A stretch of 64,000 nt of DNA from Bacteroidota bacterium (GCA_003164895.1 PLUL01000015.1:27145-91144), one strand, 5' to 3'. Positions 31,358 through 43,602 are shown, counted from the stretch's first letter. Notes: generated by a model from the sequence alone, not told the origin. A program made the numbers and translations.

Positions 31358-32283
31358 GCGGAAAGAATCTTTATTGTTTTTTCTTTATCTCCGGCAATCG
31401 CTTTTGTCAGCGTTTCAAGCGAATCGAACTTTTTTTCATCGCGGATTTTTTGTTTGAAAAATATTTTCAGAGTTTCTCCGTAAATTTCCTTTTCAAAGTC
31501 AAAGATATTCACTTCAATGGTACGCTTTTCTCCGTTAACTGTCGGATTAAATCCGATGTTCATCATTCCGTTGTATATTGCCTTTTCATATTCAATAGTT
31601 ACAGCGTAAATCCCATCGGCAGGAATTAATTTGTGTTTGTCGTCAATATGAACATTCGCAGTCGGAAAACCCAAGCCTTTTCCTAAACCTTTTCCCTTAA
31701 CGACCTTTCCTTTGATCGAGTATTCGTACCCTAAAAACTTATTTGCCGTCTTGATGTCGCCCGATTCAAGTGCCTTACGGATTTTGCTTGAAGAAATTTC
31801 CACTTTATTTAAAACTTTTGCAGAAATTTTTTCCAGTTCAAAATTGTAAACGCTTGCCAGTTCAAAAAGTTTTTCAAAACTTCCTTCGCGATTTCTGCCG
31901 AACTGATGATTGTAACCGATGATGAGTTTTTTTACTTTCAATTTATTGACGAGAATATCGCGAACATATTCTGTATAGGAAATGCGCGAAAATTTTTTTG
32001 TGAACGGATGAACGATGAGATGATCCACTCCTAATTTTTCCAGCAATTCTTTTTTTTCATCTTCGGTGGAAAGAAGTTTTAAACTGTCATCATCCGGAAA
32101 AAGAACCATACGCGGATGAGGATAAAAAGTAAAGATGACGGATTCTCCTTTAACAGAAGCTGCACCTTCTTTTAACTGTTCAATGATCTTCTGATGCCCC
32201 AAATGAACGCCATCAAACGTGCCGATGGTTACAGCAGGGTTTTTTACTCCGTGAAATTTTTCTATGCCTTCGTAAACTTTCAT
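31354..32283 (-). CDS. ribF: Bifunctional riboflavin kinase / FAD synthetase
   Basis: A 309-residue enzyme making FMN and FAD from riboflavin. The N-terminal adenylyltransferase domain has the nucleotidyl-transferase motif TIGTFDGVHLGHQKII, and the C-terminal kinase domain has GKGLGFPTANV. Length fits the family. It is the first gene of a two-gene unit with the LRR protein and is divergent from atpD. Confidence 0.95.
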   Translation of the reverse strand: MKVYEGIEKFHGVKNPAVTIGTFDGVHLGHQKIIEQLKEGAASVKGESVIFTFYPHPRMVLFPDDDSLKLLSTEDEKKELLEKLGVDHLIVHPFTKKFSRISYTEYVRDILVNKLKVKKLIIGYNHQFGRNREGSFEKLFELASVYNFELEKISAKVLNKVEISSSKIRKALESGDIKTANKFLGYEYSIKGKVVKGKGLGKGLGFPTANVHIDDKHKLIPADGIYAVTIEYEKAIYNGMMNIGFNPTVNGEKRTIEVNIFDFEKEIYGETLKIFFKQKIRDEKKFDSLETLTKAIAGDKEKTIKILSA

Positions 32284-32343
32284 TTCCTGTTATCAAATGT
32301 ATGAAAATTACCTGATAATTTTTTCATTATGTTTTCCAAATAA

Positions 32344-33900
<1,557 letters not shown>

Positions 33901-33920
33901 ATTAACAGTCAAAATATACT

Positions 33921-33957
33921 AAAGGACTGACAGAATCGTCAGTCCTTTTTTGTTTTT
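33921..33957 (+). terminator. Intrinsic terminator after atpD
   Basis: A perfect 11-bp stem (AAAGGACTGAC / GTCAGTCCTTT) with a 6-base loop and a following T-rich tract. It ends the single-gene atpD transcript. Confidence 0.9.
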
Positions 33958-33986
33958 ACATTCGAAAAATTAATTTTAAGAAAGAT

Positions 33987-35105
33987 TTGAACTTAAAACA
34001 TCTTCATATTGTTGCCTTTGATGTTCCCTTTCCTCCCGATTACGGTGGCGTTATTGATGTTTATTATAAACTGAAAGCACTTCATGAAGAAGGAATAAAA
34101 ATTACGCTGCATTGTTTTGAATACGGGCGCGGAGAAAAGAAGGAACTTGAAAAATATTGCGACAAAGTATTTTATTATATGAGAAAGGCTAATAAGCATT
34201 TGCTTTTTAATTCGCTTCCTTATATAGTAGCCAGTCGTTCGTCAGAAGAATTGGTAAAAAACCTGTTAAAGGATGATTCTCCAATTCTTTTTGAAGGACT
34301 GCATTGTTGTTTTCATTTAGATGATGTGAGGTTGAAGAATAGAAAAAAGATTGTGCGCATGCACAACATCGAGCATAATTACTATTCGAATCTCGCTTTG
34401 GTGGAAAAAAAATTCTTCCGAAGAAAATATTTTGAGAGTGAAGCGAAGAAGCTCGAGAAGTTTGAAGCAGTTCTTCATCAGTCCAATGCCATCGCTGCTA
34501 TTTCTCCTGCAGATGCCAAATATCTTTCCGGTAAATACAAAAATGTTTCGAATATCATGGCATTTCATCCGCATGATAAGATCGAAATCAAAGAAGGTAA
34601 AAGCGATTTTGCATTGTATCATGGAAGTCTGGCAGTTGGAGAAAACAACAAAGCTGCTCTTTATCTTGTAAATGAAATTTTCAATGATATAAATATTTCT
34701 TTGGTGATTGCTGGAAACGGAGCTTCTTCTGAATTGAAAGATGCAGTGAAAAACAAAAAATATATCCAGCTTCAGGAAAATATTTCAACCAAAGAAATTT
34801 ATTCTCTCATTCAAAATGCACAAATCAATATTCTTCCCACTTTTCAGGCAACAGGAATAAAATTGAAATTGCTTTCCGCTCTTTATATAGGAAGGTATTG
34901 CATAGTAAATTCTCCAATGGTAGCAAACACAGGACTTGAAGTGCTGTGCCACACGGCAGATTCTTCATCGGAAATGAAAAAAGAAGTTCTGCGATTGATT
35001 AATATTTCTTTTAGCGAAGAAGAAAAACAAAATCGTGAAAAGATTCTTGAGGAAAATTTTTCTAACCGAAAGAATGTTATACAGTTGTTGTCTCTGTTGT
35101 TTTAG
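33987..35105 (+). CDS. GT-B-fold glycosyltransferase (GT4-like)
   Basis: A 372-residue protein starting at TTG. It opens HIVAFDVPFPPDYGGVIDVYYKLKAL, typical of GT-B glycosyltransferases, and has an acceptor-side KIVRMHNIEHNYY and a donor-side INILPTFQATGIKLKLLSAL where family members bind a nucleotide sugar. It probably transfers sugar in cell-surface polysaccharide or lipid synthesis; donor and acceptor are unknown. The 3' end overlaps the convergent ftsE-like gene by 29 bp. Confidence 0.85.
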   Translation: MNLKHLHIVAFDVPFPPDYGGVIDVYYKLKALHEEGIKITLHCFEYGRGEKKELEKYCDKVFYYMRKANKHLLFNSLPYIVASRSSEELVKNLLKDDSPILFEGLHCCFHLDDVRLKNRKKIVRMHNIEHNYYSNLALVEKKFFRRKYFESEAKKLEKFEAVLHQSNAIAAISPADAKYLSGKYKNVSNIMAFHPHDKIEIKEGKSDFALYHGSLAVGENNKAALYLVNEIFNDINISLVIAGNGASSELKDAVKNKKYIQLQENISTKEIYSLIQNAQINILPTFQATGIKLKLLSALYIGRYCIVNSPMVANTGLEVLCHTADSSSEMKKEVLRLINISFSEEEKQNREKILEENFSNRKNVIQLLSLLF

Positions 35106-35772
35106 AATCTGTAATCCTGCCGCCTTCAAAACGAATCGTTCTTCCTTTAAAATATTCAAAGAGGTGAAAATCGTGTGTGGCAATAATAACTGCGCGACCT
35201 GTTTTGCTGATCTCGTGCAGCAATCCGACAATTTCCTGAGCGGTCTCGGTATCTAAATTTCCTGTGGGTTCATCGGCAAGGATTACTTCGGGTTCGTTGA
35301 CAAGTGCGCGTGCAATAACAACACGCTGCTGTTCTCCACCCGAAAGTTCATGTGGCATTTTAAATCCTTTCGTTCCTAAGTGAACTTTTTCCAAAACCGC
35401 CTGGGTGCGCTGCTGCATTTGTTCTTTGTCTTTCCATCCGGTGGCTTTCATTACGAAAAATAAATTTTCATTTATGGAGCGGTCTGGGAGTAATTGAAAA
35501 TCTTGAAAAACAACGCCAAGTTTTCTGCGGAGGAATGGAATTTCTTTTCGTTTTATTTTTTTGAGATTATATCCTGCAATATTTCCTTCGCCCTGGAGAA
35601 GTGGAATGTCTGCATAAAGTGTGCGAAGTAAACTGCTCTTGCCGCTTCCTGTTTTTCCAATGAGATACACAAACTCGCCTTTGTCAATGGTGAGCGAAAC
35701 ATCCGTGAGCACAAGGTTGTGCTTTTGAAAGATGGATGCTTTGCTTAACTCTATGATTGTTTCAAGAGACAT
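35077..35772 (-). CDS. ftsE: Cell-division ABC ATPase FtsE
   Basis: A 231-residue ABC ATPase. Walker [10 protein letters not shown], the signature [15 protein letters not shown], Walker [13 protein letters not shown] and the switch His in IATHDFHLF are intact. Sequence and layout match FtsE, which with FtsX activates peptidoglycan hydrolysis at division; ftsX is not adjacent. A LolD-type ATPase is an alternative reading. Confidence 0.85.
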   Translation of the reverse strand: MSLETIIELSKASIFQKHNLVLTDVSLTIDKGEFVYLIGKTGSGKSSLLRTLYADIPLLQGEGNIAGYNLKKIKRKEIPFLRRKLGVVFQDFQLLPDRSINENLFFVMKATGWKDKEQMQQRTQAVLEKVHLGTKGFKMPHELSGGEQQRVVIARALVNEPEVILADEPTGNLDTETAQEIVGLLHEISKTGRAVIIATHDFHLFEYFKGRTIRFEGGRITDSKTTETTTV

Positions 35773-35788
35773 GAATGAGGTTTAGGAT

Positions 35789-36202
35789 TCATTTTATTGA
35801 AATAAATGTTCTTCTTGCACTTCCAAAATATTTGTGATGAGAAAGAACCATTTTGATTTGAGTTAGTTCAACAATATTGTATTCTTCTTGTTTTTCTTCT
35901 CCGTTTTTGGTTTTGTATTTAATAGTTAGATGCCTTTCTTCTAATTTCCAAGAACCAGATAACGATGTATCTGTACCTACAATAATACCGTTACACGTAT
36001 GATTGGAATAAAAATTAAGTTTTAATGTTTGTGTTGGAATATAATCAGGACTCCTATCGTGAATCATATCACGTTCCAATTTCCAACTTTTTATTAAATC
36101 ATTTTCACTAATAACTTTTTGTTGAGTTTGTGATAAAGCAAATTCACTCAACATCAAGCAGAAAACGCTAATAATTAAAAATGGAAATATTTCTTTTCTC
36201 AT
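35789..36202 (-). CDS. Exported lipocalin-like protein
   Basis: About 137 residues from MRKEIFPFL with a signal peptide ending FALSQ. The mature part (LIKSWKLERDMIHDR, then SLSGSWKLEERHLTIKY) resembles the lipocalin-like domains common in Bacteroidota, whose ligands are unknown. A start four codons earlier is possible. It lies 16 bp before ftsE on the same strand and is clearly AT-rich. Confidence 0.65.
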   Translation of the reverse strand: MRKEIFPFLIISVFCLMLSEFALSQTQQKVISENDLIKSWKLERDMIHDRSPDYIPTQTLKLNFYSNHTCNGIIVGTDTSLSGSWKLEERHLTIKYKTKNGEEKQEEYNIVELTQIKMVLSHHKYFGSARRTFISIK

Positions 36203-36413
36203 AGTCCAATTCATTCCATAATCCTAAAAATTGTTTTCTTTCAAAATGATTAAATGAAAGAAAACATTTCGTTTCTTAAAGTTAAAGGTAGGAATTTACA
36301 AAACGAAAAAGAGTTCCGCTTTCAACAACCTTAGGTTGATAAGTAGATTTTTGATTTTTTTTTCATTCTTATTCTCGACATAATTTTATGCTCAATAATA
36401 TTCTTGCCAAAAA

Positions 36414-39400
36414 ATGGACAAACGTTCAGCTTTATATATTTTTCTCTTTGGAATTTTTTTTCTGATTTGCATTGCTCTGTTTTCTCAGAAGACTGCCATC
36501 TATACCAATCCTGATGCTGATTTAAAATCCGCATTGGAACTTTTTCAAAGACAAAAATTTGGTTCAGCACAAAAACAATTCTCAAAAATTTCGGAGCGAT
36601 ATGCAAGCGAGCCGAATAATCTCGTAAGAATTGATGCGGAATATTATGCTGCACTTTGTGCCCTTGAGCTTTTTAATAAAGACGCTGAGCTGTTGCTGAA
36701 AAAATTTATTGCTCAACACCCTGAAAGTCCGAGAACTCAAACGGCCTATTTTCATCTGGGGAAATATAATTACCGAAAAAAACAATACAACAAAGCGCTC
36801 GAATGGTTTTCAAAAGTAGATGTGTATGATTTGAACAACGAAGAGCTTTCTGAACTTTATTTCAAGCGCGGCTACAGTTATTTTGAAGAAGACAGCATTG
36901 AAAAAGCAAAGAAAGATTTTTTCGAAATAAAAGATATTGATAACAAATATGCAATTCCGGCTACTTATTACTTCGGACACATTTCTTATCTCGAAAAAAA
37001 TTATCAAACAGCACTGCAGCATTTCACAAAACTGAAAAAGAATGAAAACTTCGGACCGATTGTTCCTTATTATATTGCACAGATTTTTTATCTCCAAGGG
37101 AAATACGACAGCGCTATTGCATACGCAGTTCCGCTTCTTGATTCAACAACCAAGCGTGTTGCCGAATTGACAAAAATTATCGGTGAATCGTATTACCGCA
37201 CTTCCCGCTACAAAGAATGTCTTCCTTATCTTGAAAAATATAAAAGTTTCGGAAACACGCTTCAGCGAACCGATTGGTATGAATTGGGATATTCTTATTT
37301 TAAAAATGATAATTGCACTTCAGCAATTTTTTGTTTTCAAAATGCGACAAACGGGAAAGATTCCATCGCTCAGAATGCTTATTATCATCTCGGAGGTTGC
37401 TATGTGAAACCATCGCCTTTTGCAGGAGGTTCTTCTTCAAAAATGCTTGCAAAAAATTCTTTCGAGATGGCGTATAAATTAGATTTTGATAAAGCAATTT
37501 CCGAAGACGCTCTGTTCAATTATGCAAAACTCTGTTACGAACTTGCTTTTAGCCCGTTCAATGAAGCGATAAACACGCTGAATGAATACATTAATAAGTA
37601 TCCGAACTCCGCACGGTTGGACGAGTGCTACAAATATCTTGTGAACGTGTATCTCAATACAAAAAATTATAAAGAAGCGATGAAATCCATTGAGAACATA
37701 AAATCGCTTAATGAAGAAATGAAATCTGCCTATCAAAAAATTTCTTTCATGTTTGCTTTGCAATCATTTGCCGATAATCATTTGCAGGAAGCGATAATCT
37801 ATATGAATAAATCACTTTCTCATCCTTCTAATAGAACTTACACTTCGCTCGCTCATTACTGGAAAGGAGAATCTTTTTATCAGTTAGCTGAGAAAAACGG
37901 AATCGCTTATGAATTGGATTCAGCCATTTCGGGCTACAAAACATTTCTTTCTTCTCCAGGAGCAATAAATAATAATGAATTCTTCGCTGCGAATTATAAT
38001 CTTGGTTATGCAAATTTCAAAAAAGCAAATTACTTCGAAGCCAATGTGTGGTTCAGAAAATATGTGGGATTGAAATCGAATGAACCTAAAGAAAAAATTA
38101 ATGACGCATATCTTAGAATTGGAGATGATTTCTTTATGACGAAAGATTATAACAATGCAGTAGATTACTATGAGGAAGCACTAAAAACCGGTTTCCGTGA
38201 TGCAGATTACGCTTTGTATCAGAAATCGCTTGCTCAGGGTTTGATTGGAAAACACGAAGCGAAATCAAAAACACTGACCGAACTTTTGGCAACTTATTCG
38301 GGAAGGTCAAAATATGAAGCTGCCGGAAAATTTGAATTGGCAACCACTTATTTGCAATTGGGAAACGATGAAAATGCACTTACTTACTATCAAAAAGTTG
38401 TAACCGAACATCCTGAATGTTCTTATACTGGAAAATCTCTTTTGCAAATCGGATTGATTCAGTCGAAGAAAAAAGTATATGATGAAGCGATTGCAACGCT
38501 TGATAAGGTTTTAGCTGCTTATCCAAAGTCAAACGAAGCTTTTGAAGCAATCAGGGTAATGAAAGATATTTACAGAGCGAAAGGCGACATGGATTCATAC
38601 GAAGCTAAATTGAAAAATATTCCGTATGCAGCCGTAACACTTGCTGCACTCGATTCAAGCAATTACGATGTGGCGTTTGATTATTACGACAAAGGCGATT
38701 GCGACAATGCAAATAAATATTTCTCGAAATATATTTCAAAATATCCTGATGGAATTTTTATTGTTAATGCGATGTATTACAAAGCAGATTGTGATTACAA
38801 TGCAAAAAATTATGACCCGGCTCTTGGCGGTTATCAATATGTGATTGATAAACCTTATAATCAATTCACGGAATCAGCGCTTTTAAAAGCATCATCCATT
38901 AATTTCAAAAATAAGAATTATAAAAATGCTTTGCCTCAATACGTTCGACTTTCACAGATTGCAGAATATCCTGCGAATGTGAACGAAGGCAGGATTGGAG
39001 AAATGCGCTGTCAGTGGCTTCTTGGAAATTTTGATTTGGCAAAAGAAGCTGCGCAAAAAGTTGTCGCATTGGAAAAAATTTCAAATGATATAAAAGCGGA
39101 AGCGCATTTGATTATTGGAAAATGTTTTTCAGAAATTAAATATTACGACATGGCGACAAAAGAATTTCTAAATGTTACTTATCTGACTACGAGCGAAAAA
39201 AATGCAGAAGCAAAATACAACATTGCCTACATTCAATTTTTGAACGAACAATTTAAAGAATCACAAAAAACTGTTTTCGAATTGATTAATCAGGAACCCA
39301 GTTATGAATATTGGGTGGGTAAAGGATTTATTCTACTCTCCGATGATTATTTAGGATTGAAAGATAATTTCAATGCAAAATATGCCTTGCAAAGATTAGT

Positions 39401-39581
39401 TGACAAATCAAAAAATACGGAACTCGTTGCTGTCGCAAATGAAAAGTTAAACAAAATATCAGAAATGGAAAAAGCGGAGCAGGATAAAAAACAGCAAAAG
39501 AAAACGGAAGACCTGAATATACAATTCAAACCTGATAATCCGAAGGATTCAACTTTGTATAAGCAGGATGAAGGAAAATAA
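36414..39581 (+). CDS. Large exported tetratricopeptide-repeat protein
   Basis: A 1055-residue protein with a signal peptide (hydrophobic stretch ending LFSQ) and TPR units along nearly the whole length, for example TAYFHLGKYNYRKKQYNKALEW-like helices, ending in a Lys/Glu/Gln-rich tail. TPR arrays are protein scaffolds; the exported form suggests a periplasmic or outer-membrane complex. The next gene, 12 bp downstream, encodes an outer-membrane barrel, so the two likely work together. Confidence 0.88.
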   Translation: MDKRSALYIFLFGIFFLICIALFSQKTAIYTNPDADLKSALELFQRQKFGSAQKQFSKISERYASEPNNLVRIDAEYYAALCALELFNKDAELLLKKFIAQHPESPRTQTAYFHLGKYNYRKKQYNKALEWFSKVDVYDLNNEELSELYFKRGYSYFEEDSIEKAKKDFFEIKDIDNKYAIPATYYFGHISYLEKNYQTALQHFTKLKKNENFGPIVPYYIAQIFYLQGKYDSAIAYAVPLLDSTTKRVAELTKIIGESYYRTSRYKECLPYLEKYKSFGNTLQRTDWYELGYSYFKNDNCTSAIFCFQNATNGKDSIAQNAYYHLGGCYVKPSPFAGGSSSKMLAKNSFEMAYKLDFDKAISEDALFNYAKLCYELAFSPFNEAINTLNEYINKYPNSARLDECYKYLVNVYLNTKNYKEAMKSIENIKSLNEEMKSAYQKISFMFALQSFADNHLQEAIIYMNKSLSHPSNRTYTSLAHYWKGESFYQLAEKNGIAYELDSAISGYKTFLSSPGAINNNEFFAANYNLGYANFKKANYFEANVWFRKYVGLKSNEPKEKINDAYLRIGDDFFMTKDYNNAVDYYEEALKTGFRDADYALYQKSLAQGLIGKHEAKSKTLTELLATYSGRSKYEAAGKFELATTYLQLGNDENALTYYQKVVTEHPECSYTGKSLLQIGLIQSKKKVYDEAIATLDKVLAAYPKSNEAFEAIRVMKDIYRAKGDMDSYEAKLKNIPYAAVTLAALDSSNYDVAFDYYDKGDCDNANKYFSKYISKYPDGIFIVNAMYYKADCDYNAKNYDPALGGYQYVIDKPYNQFTESALLKASSINFKNKNYKNALPQYVRLSQIAEYPANVNEGRIGEMRCQWLLGNFDLAKEAAQKVVALEKISNDIKAEAHLIIGKCFSEIKYYDMATKEFLNVTYLTTSEKNAEAKYNIAYIQFLNEQFKESQKTVFELINQEPSYEYWVGKGFILLSDDYLGLKDNFNAKYALQRLVDKSKNTELVAVANEKLNKISEMEKAEQDKKQQKKTEDLNIQFKPDNPKDSTLYKQDEGK

Positions 39582-39593
39582 TAATGAAGTAAA

Positions 39594-41306
39594 ATGTTAA
39601 ACTTTACAAGTCAAAAAATTAGGGTTGGTTTACTTATTGCAATTTGTAATTTGCAATTTGTAATTTGCAATTCTGTTTTCGCTCAAAAGATTCTGCCAGA
39701 CACTATAATTAAAGTAGAAAAATTCTTTAAGCCTACGATTGCTGATGCTTATAAAATAAATGATGCACCCGTTGTAAAAGATACCGTTCCACCTGCTCCG
39801 GCGCCCAATTATTCCATCAGTTCAAAAAAAGTTTTTACTCCTTTTAATGTGGAGCCACTCAAACCGGCAAAAATGGTTGGCGAACCGCTTACAAAACTTT
39901 ACAGTTCACTTTTGAAAATCGGCTACGGAAATTATAATTCACCATACGCGGAATTTTTTTACAATAATCTTCGTTCCAAAGATTTTTCTTATGGCGTTCA
40001 TCTGAATCATTTTTCTTCTTCGGCAACACCTGTGGGATATGGTTACAGCGGACTCAGCGATAATCAGGTTGAACTTTATGGAAAAAGATTTCTGCGAAAG
40101 CATACGCTTTCTGGTGGATTAGATTACAATAGAAATCTTGTGCACTATTACGGATATGATACAAGTGCGGTTCACCCTGAAAATAACAGCGCTACCAGAC
40201 AGTTTTATTCCCGTGTTGGCGGAAATGTAGCTCTTGAAAGTCATTACACAGATTCCATTCATGCAAATTATTTTTTGAAATTAAAATATTATAATCTGAC
40301 TGACAATTATAAATCATCTGAAAATAATGTACGGATGGAAGGAAATTTCAGCGGATATTATGACAAACAATTGGTGAGTATTCCAATATTTATAGATTAT
40401 TATTCCAATAAGTTCGATACAGTTAAAAATAATTCTACCATTATTGCATTGAATCCAAATATAAATTTTTCGGAAAAGAAATGGAATGGTCGTATCGGAA
40501 TGAATATTGCCATTGATGCCGAACAAAATTCAAACAGTCAATTTCTTTTTTATCCGAATGTTGATTTTAATTACAACGTAATAGAAAATATTATTGTTCC
40601 GTATGCAGGAGTTACCGGCGGATTAAAACGAAATTCTCTGAACACACTTTCCGCAGAAAATCCTTTCATTGTTCCAAATCCGGACATAAAAAACACAAGT
40701 ACGAAATTTGAATTGTACCTCGGAATAAAAGGAAACATCAGTAAAAAAATTTCTTACAATGCGCGAACTTCATTCAGCAAGGTAAACGATATGTTGTTTT
40801 TTGTGAATGACACTACAAAATCCTTGCAAAGCGGTTTCAAAACTGTGTATGATGATGTTACCCTCTGGAACATTCATGGAGAATTGCAATATCAACATAC
40901 CGAAAAATTAAAATTCATTGCGAAAGCGGATTACAACAGCTATACGATAGCAAACGAATTGGAGCCGTGGTACAAACCGTTATGGCAAACAACTTTATCG
41001 GCAAATTATAACCTGAAAAATAAAATTATTTTGACGGCAGATATATTTTTAATTGGGAATAGATTTTCATATTTACCAATTCAAGGGCAAGGAAACGGTG
41101 TTACCATAATTTCGGCAGATGTGGTGGATATGAAACCAATTGTAGATGCAAATCTCGGAGTTGAATATCGAGGACTTCCTATCCTTAATAAAAAACTTTC
41201 TGCATTCTGCAATTTAAATAACCTTGGATTTTCGAGATACTATTTCTGGAATAATTATCCTACTTATGGATTCAACTTTCGAGTTGGGTTGACTCTTAGA
41301 TTCTAA
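39594..41306 (+). CDS. Outer-membrane beta-barrel protein, TonB-receptor-like
   Basis: A 570-residue protein with a leader ending NSVFAQ, a Pro-rich N-terminal segment and alternating barrel-like strands, ending in the aromatic FRVGLTLRF typical of outer-membrane proteins. No plug domain or TonB box is evident, so it is not a standard receptor. The leader core LLIAICNLQFVICN is encoded by a 7-bp tandem repeat. It is paired with the TPR protein upstream. Confidence 0.75.
   Translation: MLNFTSQKIRVGLLIAICNLQFVICNSVFAQKILPDTIIKVEKFFKPTIADAYKINDAPVVKDTVPPAPAPNYSISSKKVFTPFNVEPLKPAKMVGEPLTKLYSSLLKIGYGNYNSPYAEFFYNNLRSKDFSYGVHLNHFSSSATPVGYGYSGLSDNQVELYGKRFLRKHTLSGGLDYNRNLVHYYGYDTSAVHPENNSATRQFYSRVGGNVALESHYTDSIHANYFLKLKYYNLTDNYKSSENNVRMEGNFSGYYDKQLVSIPIFIDYYSNKFDTVKNNSTIIALNPNINFSEKKWNGRIGMNIAIDAEQNSNSQFLFYPNVDFNYNVIENIIVPYAGVTGGLKRNSLNTLSAENPFIVPNPDIKNTSTKFELYLGIKGNISKKISYNARTSFSKVNDMLFFVNDTTKSLQSGFKTVYDDVTLWNIHGELQYQHTEKLKFIAKADYNSYTIANELEPWYKPLWQTTLSANYNLKNKIILTADIFLIGNRFSYLPIQGQGNGVTIISADVVDMKPIVDANLGVEYRGLPILNKKLSAFCNLNNLGFSRYYFWNNYPTYGFNFRVGLTLRF
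39641..39675. repeat. 7-bp tandem repeat inside a signal-peptide coding region
   Basis: Five heptads (AATTTGT, AATTTGC, AATTTGT, AATTTGC, AATTCTG) code for NLQFVICNS in the leader of the barrel protein. This is the clearest member of the family in the window. Confidence 0.85.
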
Positions 41307-41310
41307 AAAA

Positions 41311-42117
41311 TTATTTCTTAGCTGTTCTTAAAATCAATCGGTAAAAAAGTGAAGGGAAAAAACGCTTTAATGTAATTGCCAGAAGTTCTGCTCCGCCAAA
41401 AAATGTTTCAAAACGATTAGTGCGAATTGCATTTAGAATTTTTTTTGCAGCAACATTCGGATCCATTCCTTTTTCCTGCCCATTATCCATTTGATTATGC
41501 TTTTCTCCTTTCTCATTAATTGAATTGAGAGATACATTTGTCTTTACATAACCGGGACAAATAACATGAACATGAATATTATTTTTATTTTCCTCGATGC
41601 GGAGCGATTCAAAATATCCGTGAAGCGCATGTTTGGACGAACTGTAAGACGAACGCCCCGGAAAACCTAATTTTCCCATCACGCTGCTGATGGCAACAAT
41701 ATTTCCGGATTGTTGCTTACGCATCAATTGCAAAATTTCTTTTGTTAGAATAATTGTTCCAAAATAATTCACCTCCATTATTTTTCGTTCCACTTCTATC
41801 GGGGTATCTCCGGCAAAAGAACGCTGCGCGATTCCGGCATTATTCACCAGAATATCTATTCTTCCAAACTTCTGAATTATTTTCTGAACATCGGCTTTTA
41901 CATTTGAAAGTTCTGCAACATCCATCGGAAGAATTAAAATATTTTCTTCTGAAATAAAATTCAAACATTCTTTCTTAACGCGAAGCAATTCGGATTCTCT
42001 TCGCGCAGATAAAATAAGTTTTGCTTTTTCAGCAGCAAATTCTTTTGAAAGCGCCTCTCCAATTCCTGAAGATGCTCCGGTAATCCAAACAACTTTATTT
42101 TCAAAGAATGAACTCAT
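41311..42117 (-). CDS. Short-chain dehydrogenase/reductase
   Basis: A 268-residue classical SDR. The cofactor motif TGASSGIG is at residues 13-20, LVNNAG in the middle and the catalytic Ser with YSSSK in the active site. Substrate unknown; Arg/Lys spacing is consistent with NADPH use (SARRESEL). Its start overlaps the stop of the DUF5723 gene by 4 bp. Confidence 0.92.
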   Translation of the reverse strand: MSSFFENKVVWITGASSGIGEALSKEFAAEKAKLILSARRESELLRVKKECLNFISEENILILPMDVAELSNVKADVQKIIQKFGRIDILVNNAGIAQRSFAGDTPIEVERKIMEVNYFGTIILTKEILQLMRKQQSGNIVAISSVMGKLGFPGRSSYSSSKHALHGYFESLRIEENKNNIHVHVICPGYVKTNVSLNSINEKGEKHNQMDNGQEKGMDPNVAAKKILNAIRTNRFETFFGGAELLAITLKRFFPSLFYRLILRTAKK

Positions 42118-43523
42118 TTCTTTTTTCTCTCAAGATCAAATCGAATAAAACTTCTTGCAAAAGAAATATTCGGGCTGCCTTCATGGGTAACAAAGGGAAG
42201 AATATTATTAGTGGCAAGTCCCATTTCCATAATTTTGAAAACATGTTTGAGTGTTATGCCGAACGGAATTGAAAGTCCGTAGTTGGAATTTCCGGAAACT
42301 CCAAAACTTATAATTAAATTTCTTGCAAGTTCGACTTGAGCTCCCAGAGCGAAATAAGCATTTTGAAGATTTTGAGAATAACTACTTATTGGCACCATCG
42401 CATCAGCTCCTATTAAAAGTCTTCGGGTGAACTGATACCCTATTCCCATTCTGTATAGCGAGGGAAGAATGGTTGTATAAGAAGTTCCCGGTTTCACTTT
42501 CACAATGCCGCTGTCGCTGAGCAACGCTTTTGTTTCTTTAGGAATGTTAAAAGAATTTATTCCGTTAAAATTAAATTGGGAAGTGTGCGGAAGCAGAGAA
42601 TCGTGTACAGTTAAAAGATTTTTATTCCATGTAATCTGCCCTATATCAGTTGCTGAAAAAGTAATTTTCATTTTACTTCCTATACCGATTCCAACTCCAA
42701 GATCCCAAGCACTTCCATTTCCTACAGAGGGAAAAATTCCTGAGGCAGACTGAGGAGTAAAATTTGGAATGGTTCCGTAGTCAATTCCATAGCTGGAAGA
42801 AAACGCTGCATTGCCGGTGAGTTCGCCATTTTCTGCCGACATATTCATATTGCCAAGTCCCCATAAATATTTGAAACCCACTCCGGCATAAATGGAAATT
42901 ATACTTGAATCTTTTTTTCCGCCGATGCCTAAAACTTTTACACCATAATCAAAATTCATTTCGCGATAGTGCATATAAGAAATATTAGTGCCATCTAATA
43001 TGTGAGACATATTTTGTGCATAGGCAGAGGGATATTGAAAAATGGGAGCACCTGCTCCTAAAAAAAGAAGGTCAGCGGCATTTTGATTCAGATGCACATG
43101 AGCAAAAACCCTGTCGCGAACATTCATGGCGAAGCCGCCGAGTTTCGGATTTGCAATAGAAAACGTGAACCAATCAGAATTTCCCTGAAGATTCAATCCG
43201 TCCTTATCAGTAAAAATATTTGCAAAGTTTAATTTTTCGGCTGCGGTAAAACCATCACTCTTGTTAAGATAAGCATTCATAAGTTGACCATAATCAAGCG
43301 CATTCGACTGAACGCTAATTCCTATAATAACTGCGCTGATGGAAAATTTATAATTGTTTTTCCATCCGAGATTGGCGGGATTTACACCAATGCACTCCCA
43401 ATCTTTTACAACTCCGTTTGCAGCACCACCCATTCCGGTTATGCTTGGAATGCCAAGGTCAACCTGTGCAAAAAGAATTGCGGGCAAAAAGCAACAGAAA
43501 ATTGGCAAAAAGAATTTTTTCAT
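42114..43523 (-). CDS. DUF5723-family outer-membrane protein
   Basis: A 469-residue protein with a signal peptide ending LFAQ and the DUF5723-like opening SITGMGGAANGVVKDWECIG followed by INPANLGW-type sequence. Glycine- and aromatic-rich strands suggest a FadL-like outer-membrane barrel. Function is unknown. It is cotranslated with the SDR gene (4-bp ATGA overlap). Confidence 0.8.
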   Translation of the reverse strand: MKKFFLPIFCCFLPAILFAQVDLGIPSITGMGGAANGVVKDWECIGVNPANLGWKNNYKFSISAVIIGISVQSNALDYGQLMNAYLNKSDGFTAAEKLNFANIFTDKDGLNLQGNSDWFTFSIANPKLGGFAMNVRDRVFAHVHLNQNAADLLFLGAGAPIFQYPSAYAQNMSHILDGTNISYMHYREMNFDYGVKVLGIGGKKDSSIISIYAGVGFKYLWGLGNMNMSAENGELTGNAAFSSSYGIDYGTIPNFTPQSASGIFPSVGNGSAWDLGVGIGIGSKMKITFSATDIGQITWNKNLLTVHDSLLPHTSQFNFNGINSFNIPKETKALLSDSGIVKVKPGTSYTTILPSLYRMGIGYQFTRRLLIGADAMVPISSYSQNLQNAYFALGAQVELARNLIISFGVSGNSNYGLSIPFGITLKHVFKIMEMGLATNNILPFVTHEGSPNISFARSFIRFDLERKKK

Positions 43524-43567
43524 GTTTATTTATCTAAGAGTCTGCGTGAACAAAAGTAAAGTAATTT

Positions 43568-43602
43568 TTTGGTTTACGTTCTCTGTGCAAATCTTACATT
43601 TG
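43568..43602 (+). promoter_or_regulatory. Promoter of the DUF4296 lipoprotein gene
   Basis: TTTG at 43568-43571, a 23-bp spacer and TACATTTG at 43595-43602 fit TTTG-N(17-23)-TAnnTTTG. The gene starts 19 bp later. Confidence 0.65.

Noticed and set aside
36399..36406. TATTCTTG as promoter of the large TPR gene
   Set aside because: It is only 8 bp from the ATG, mismatches the box, and has no -33 partner.
39641..39675. Heptad arrays as CRISPR
   Set aside because: Units are 7 bp with no spacers and lie partly in reading frames.
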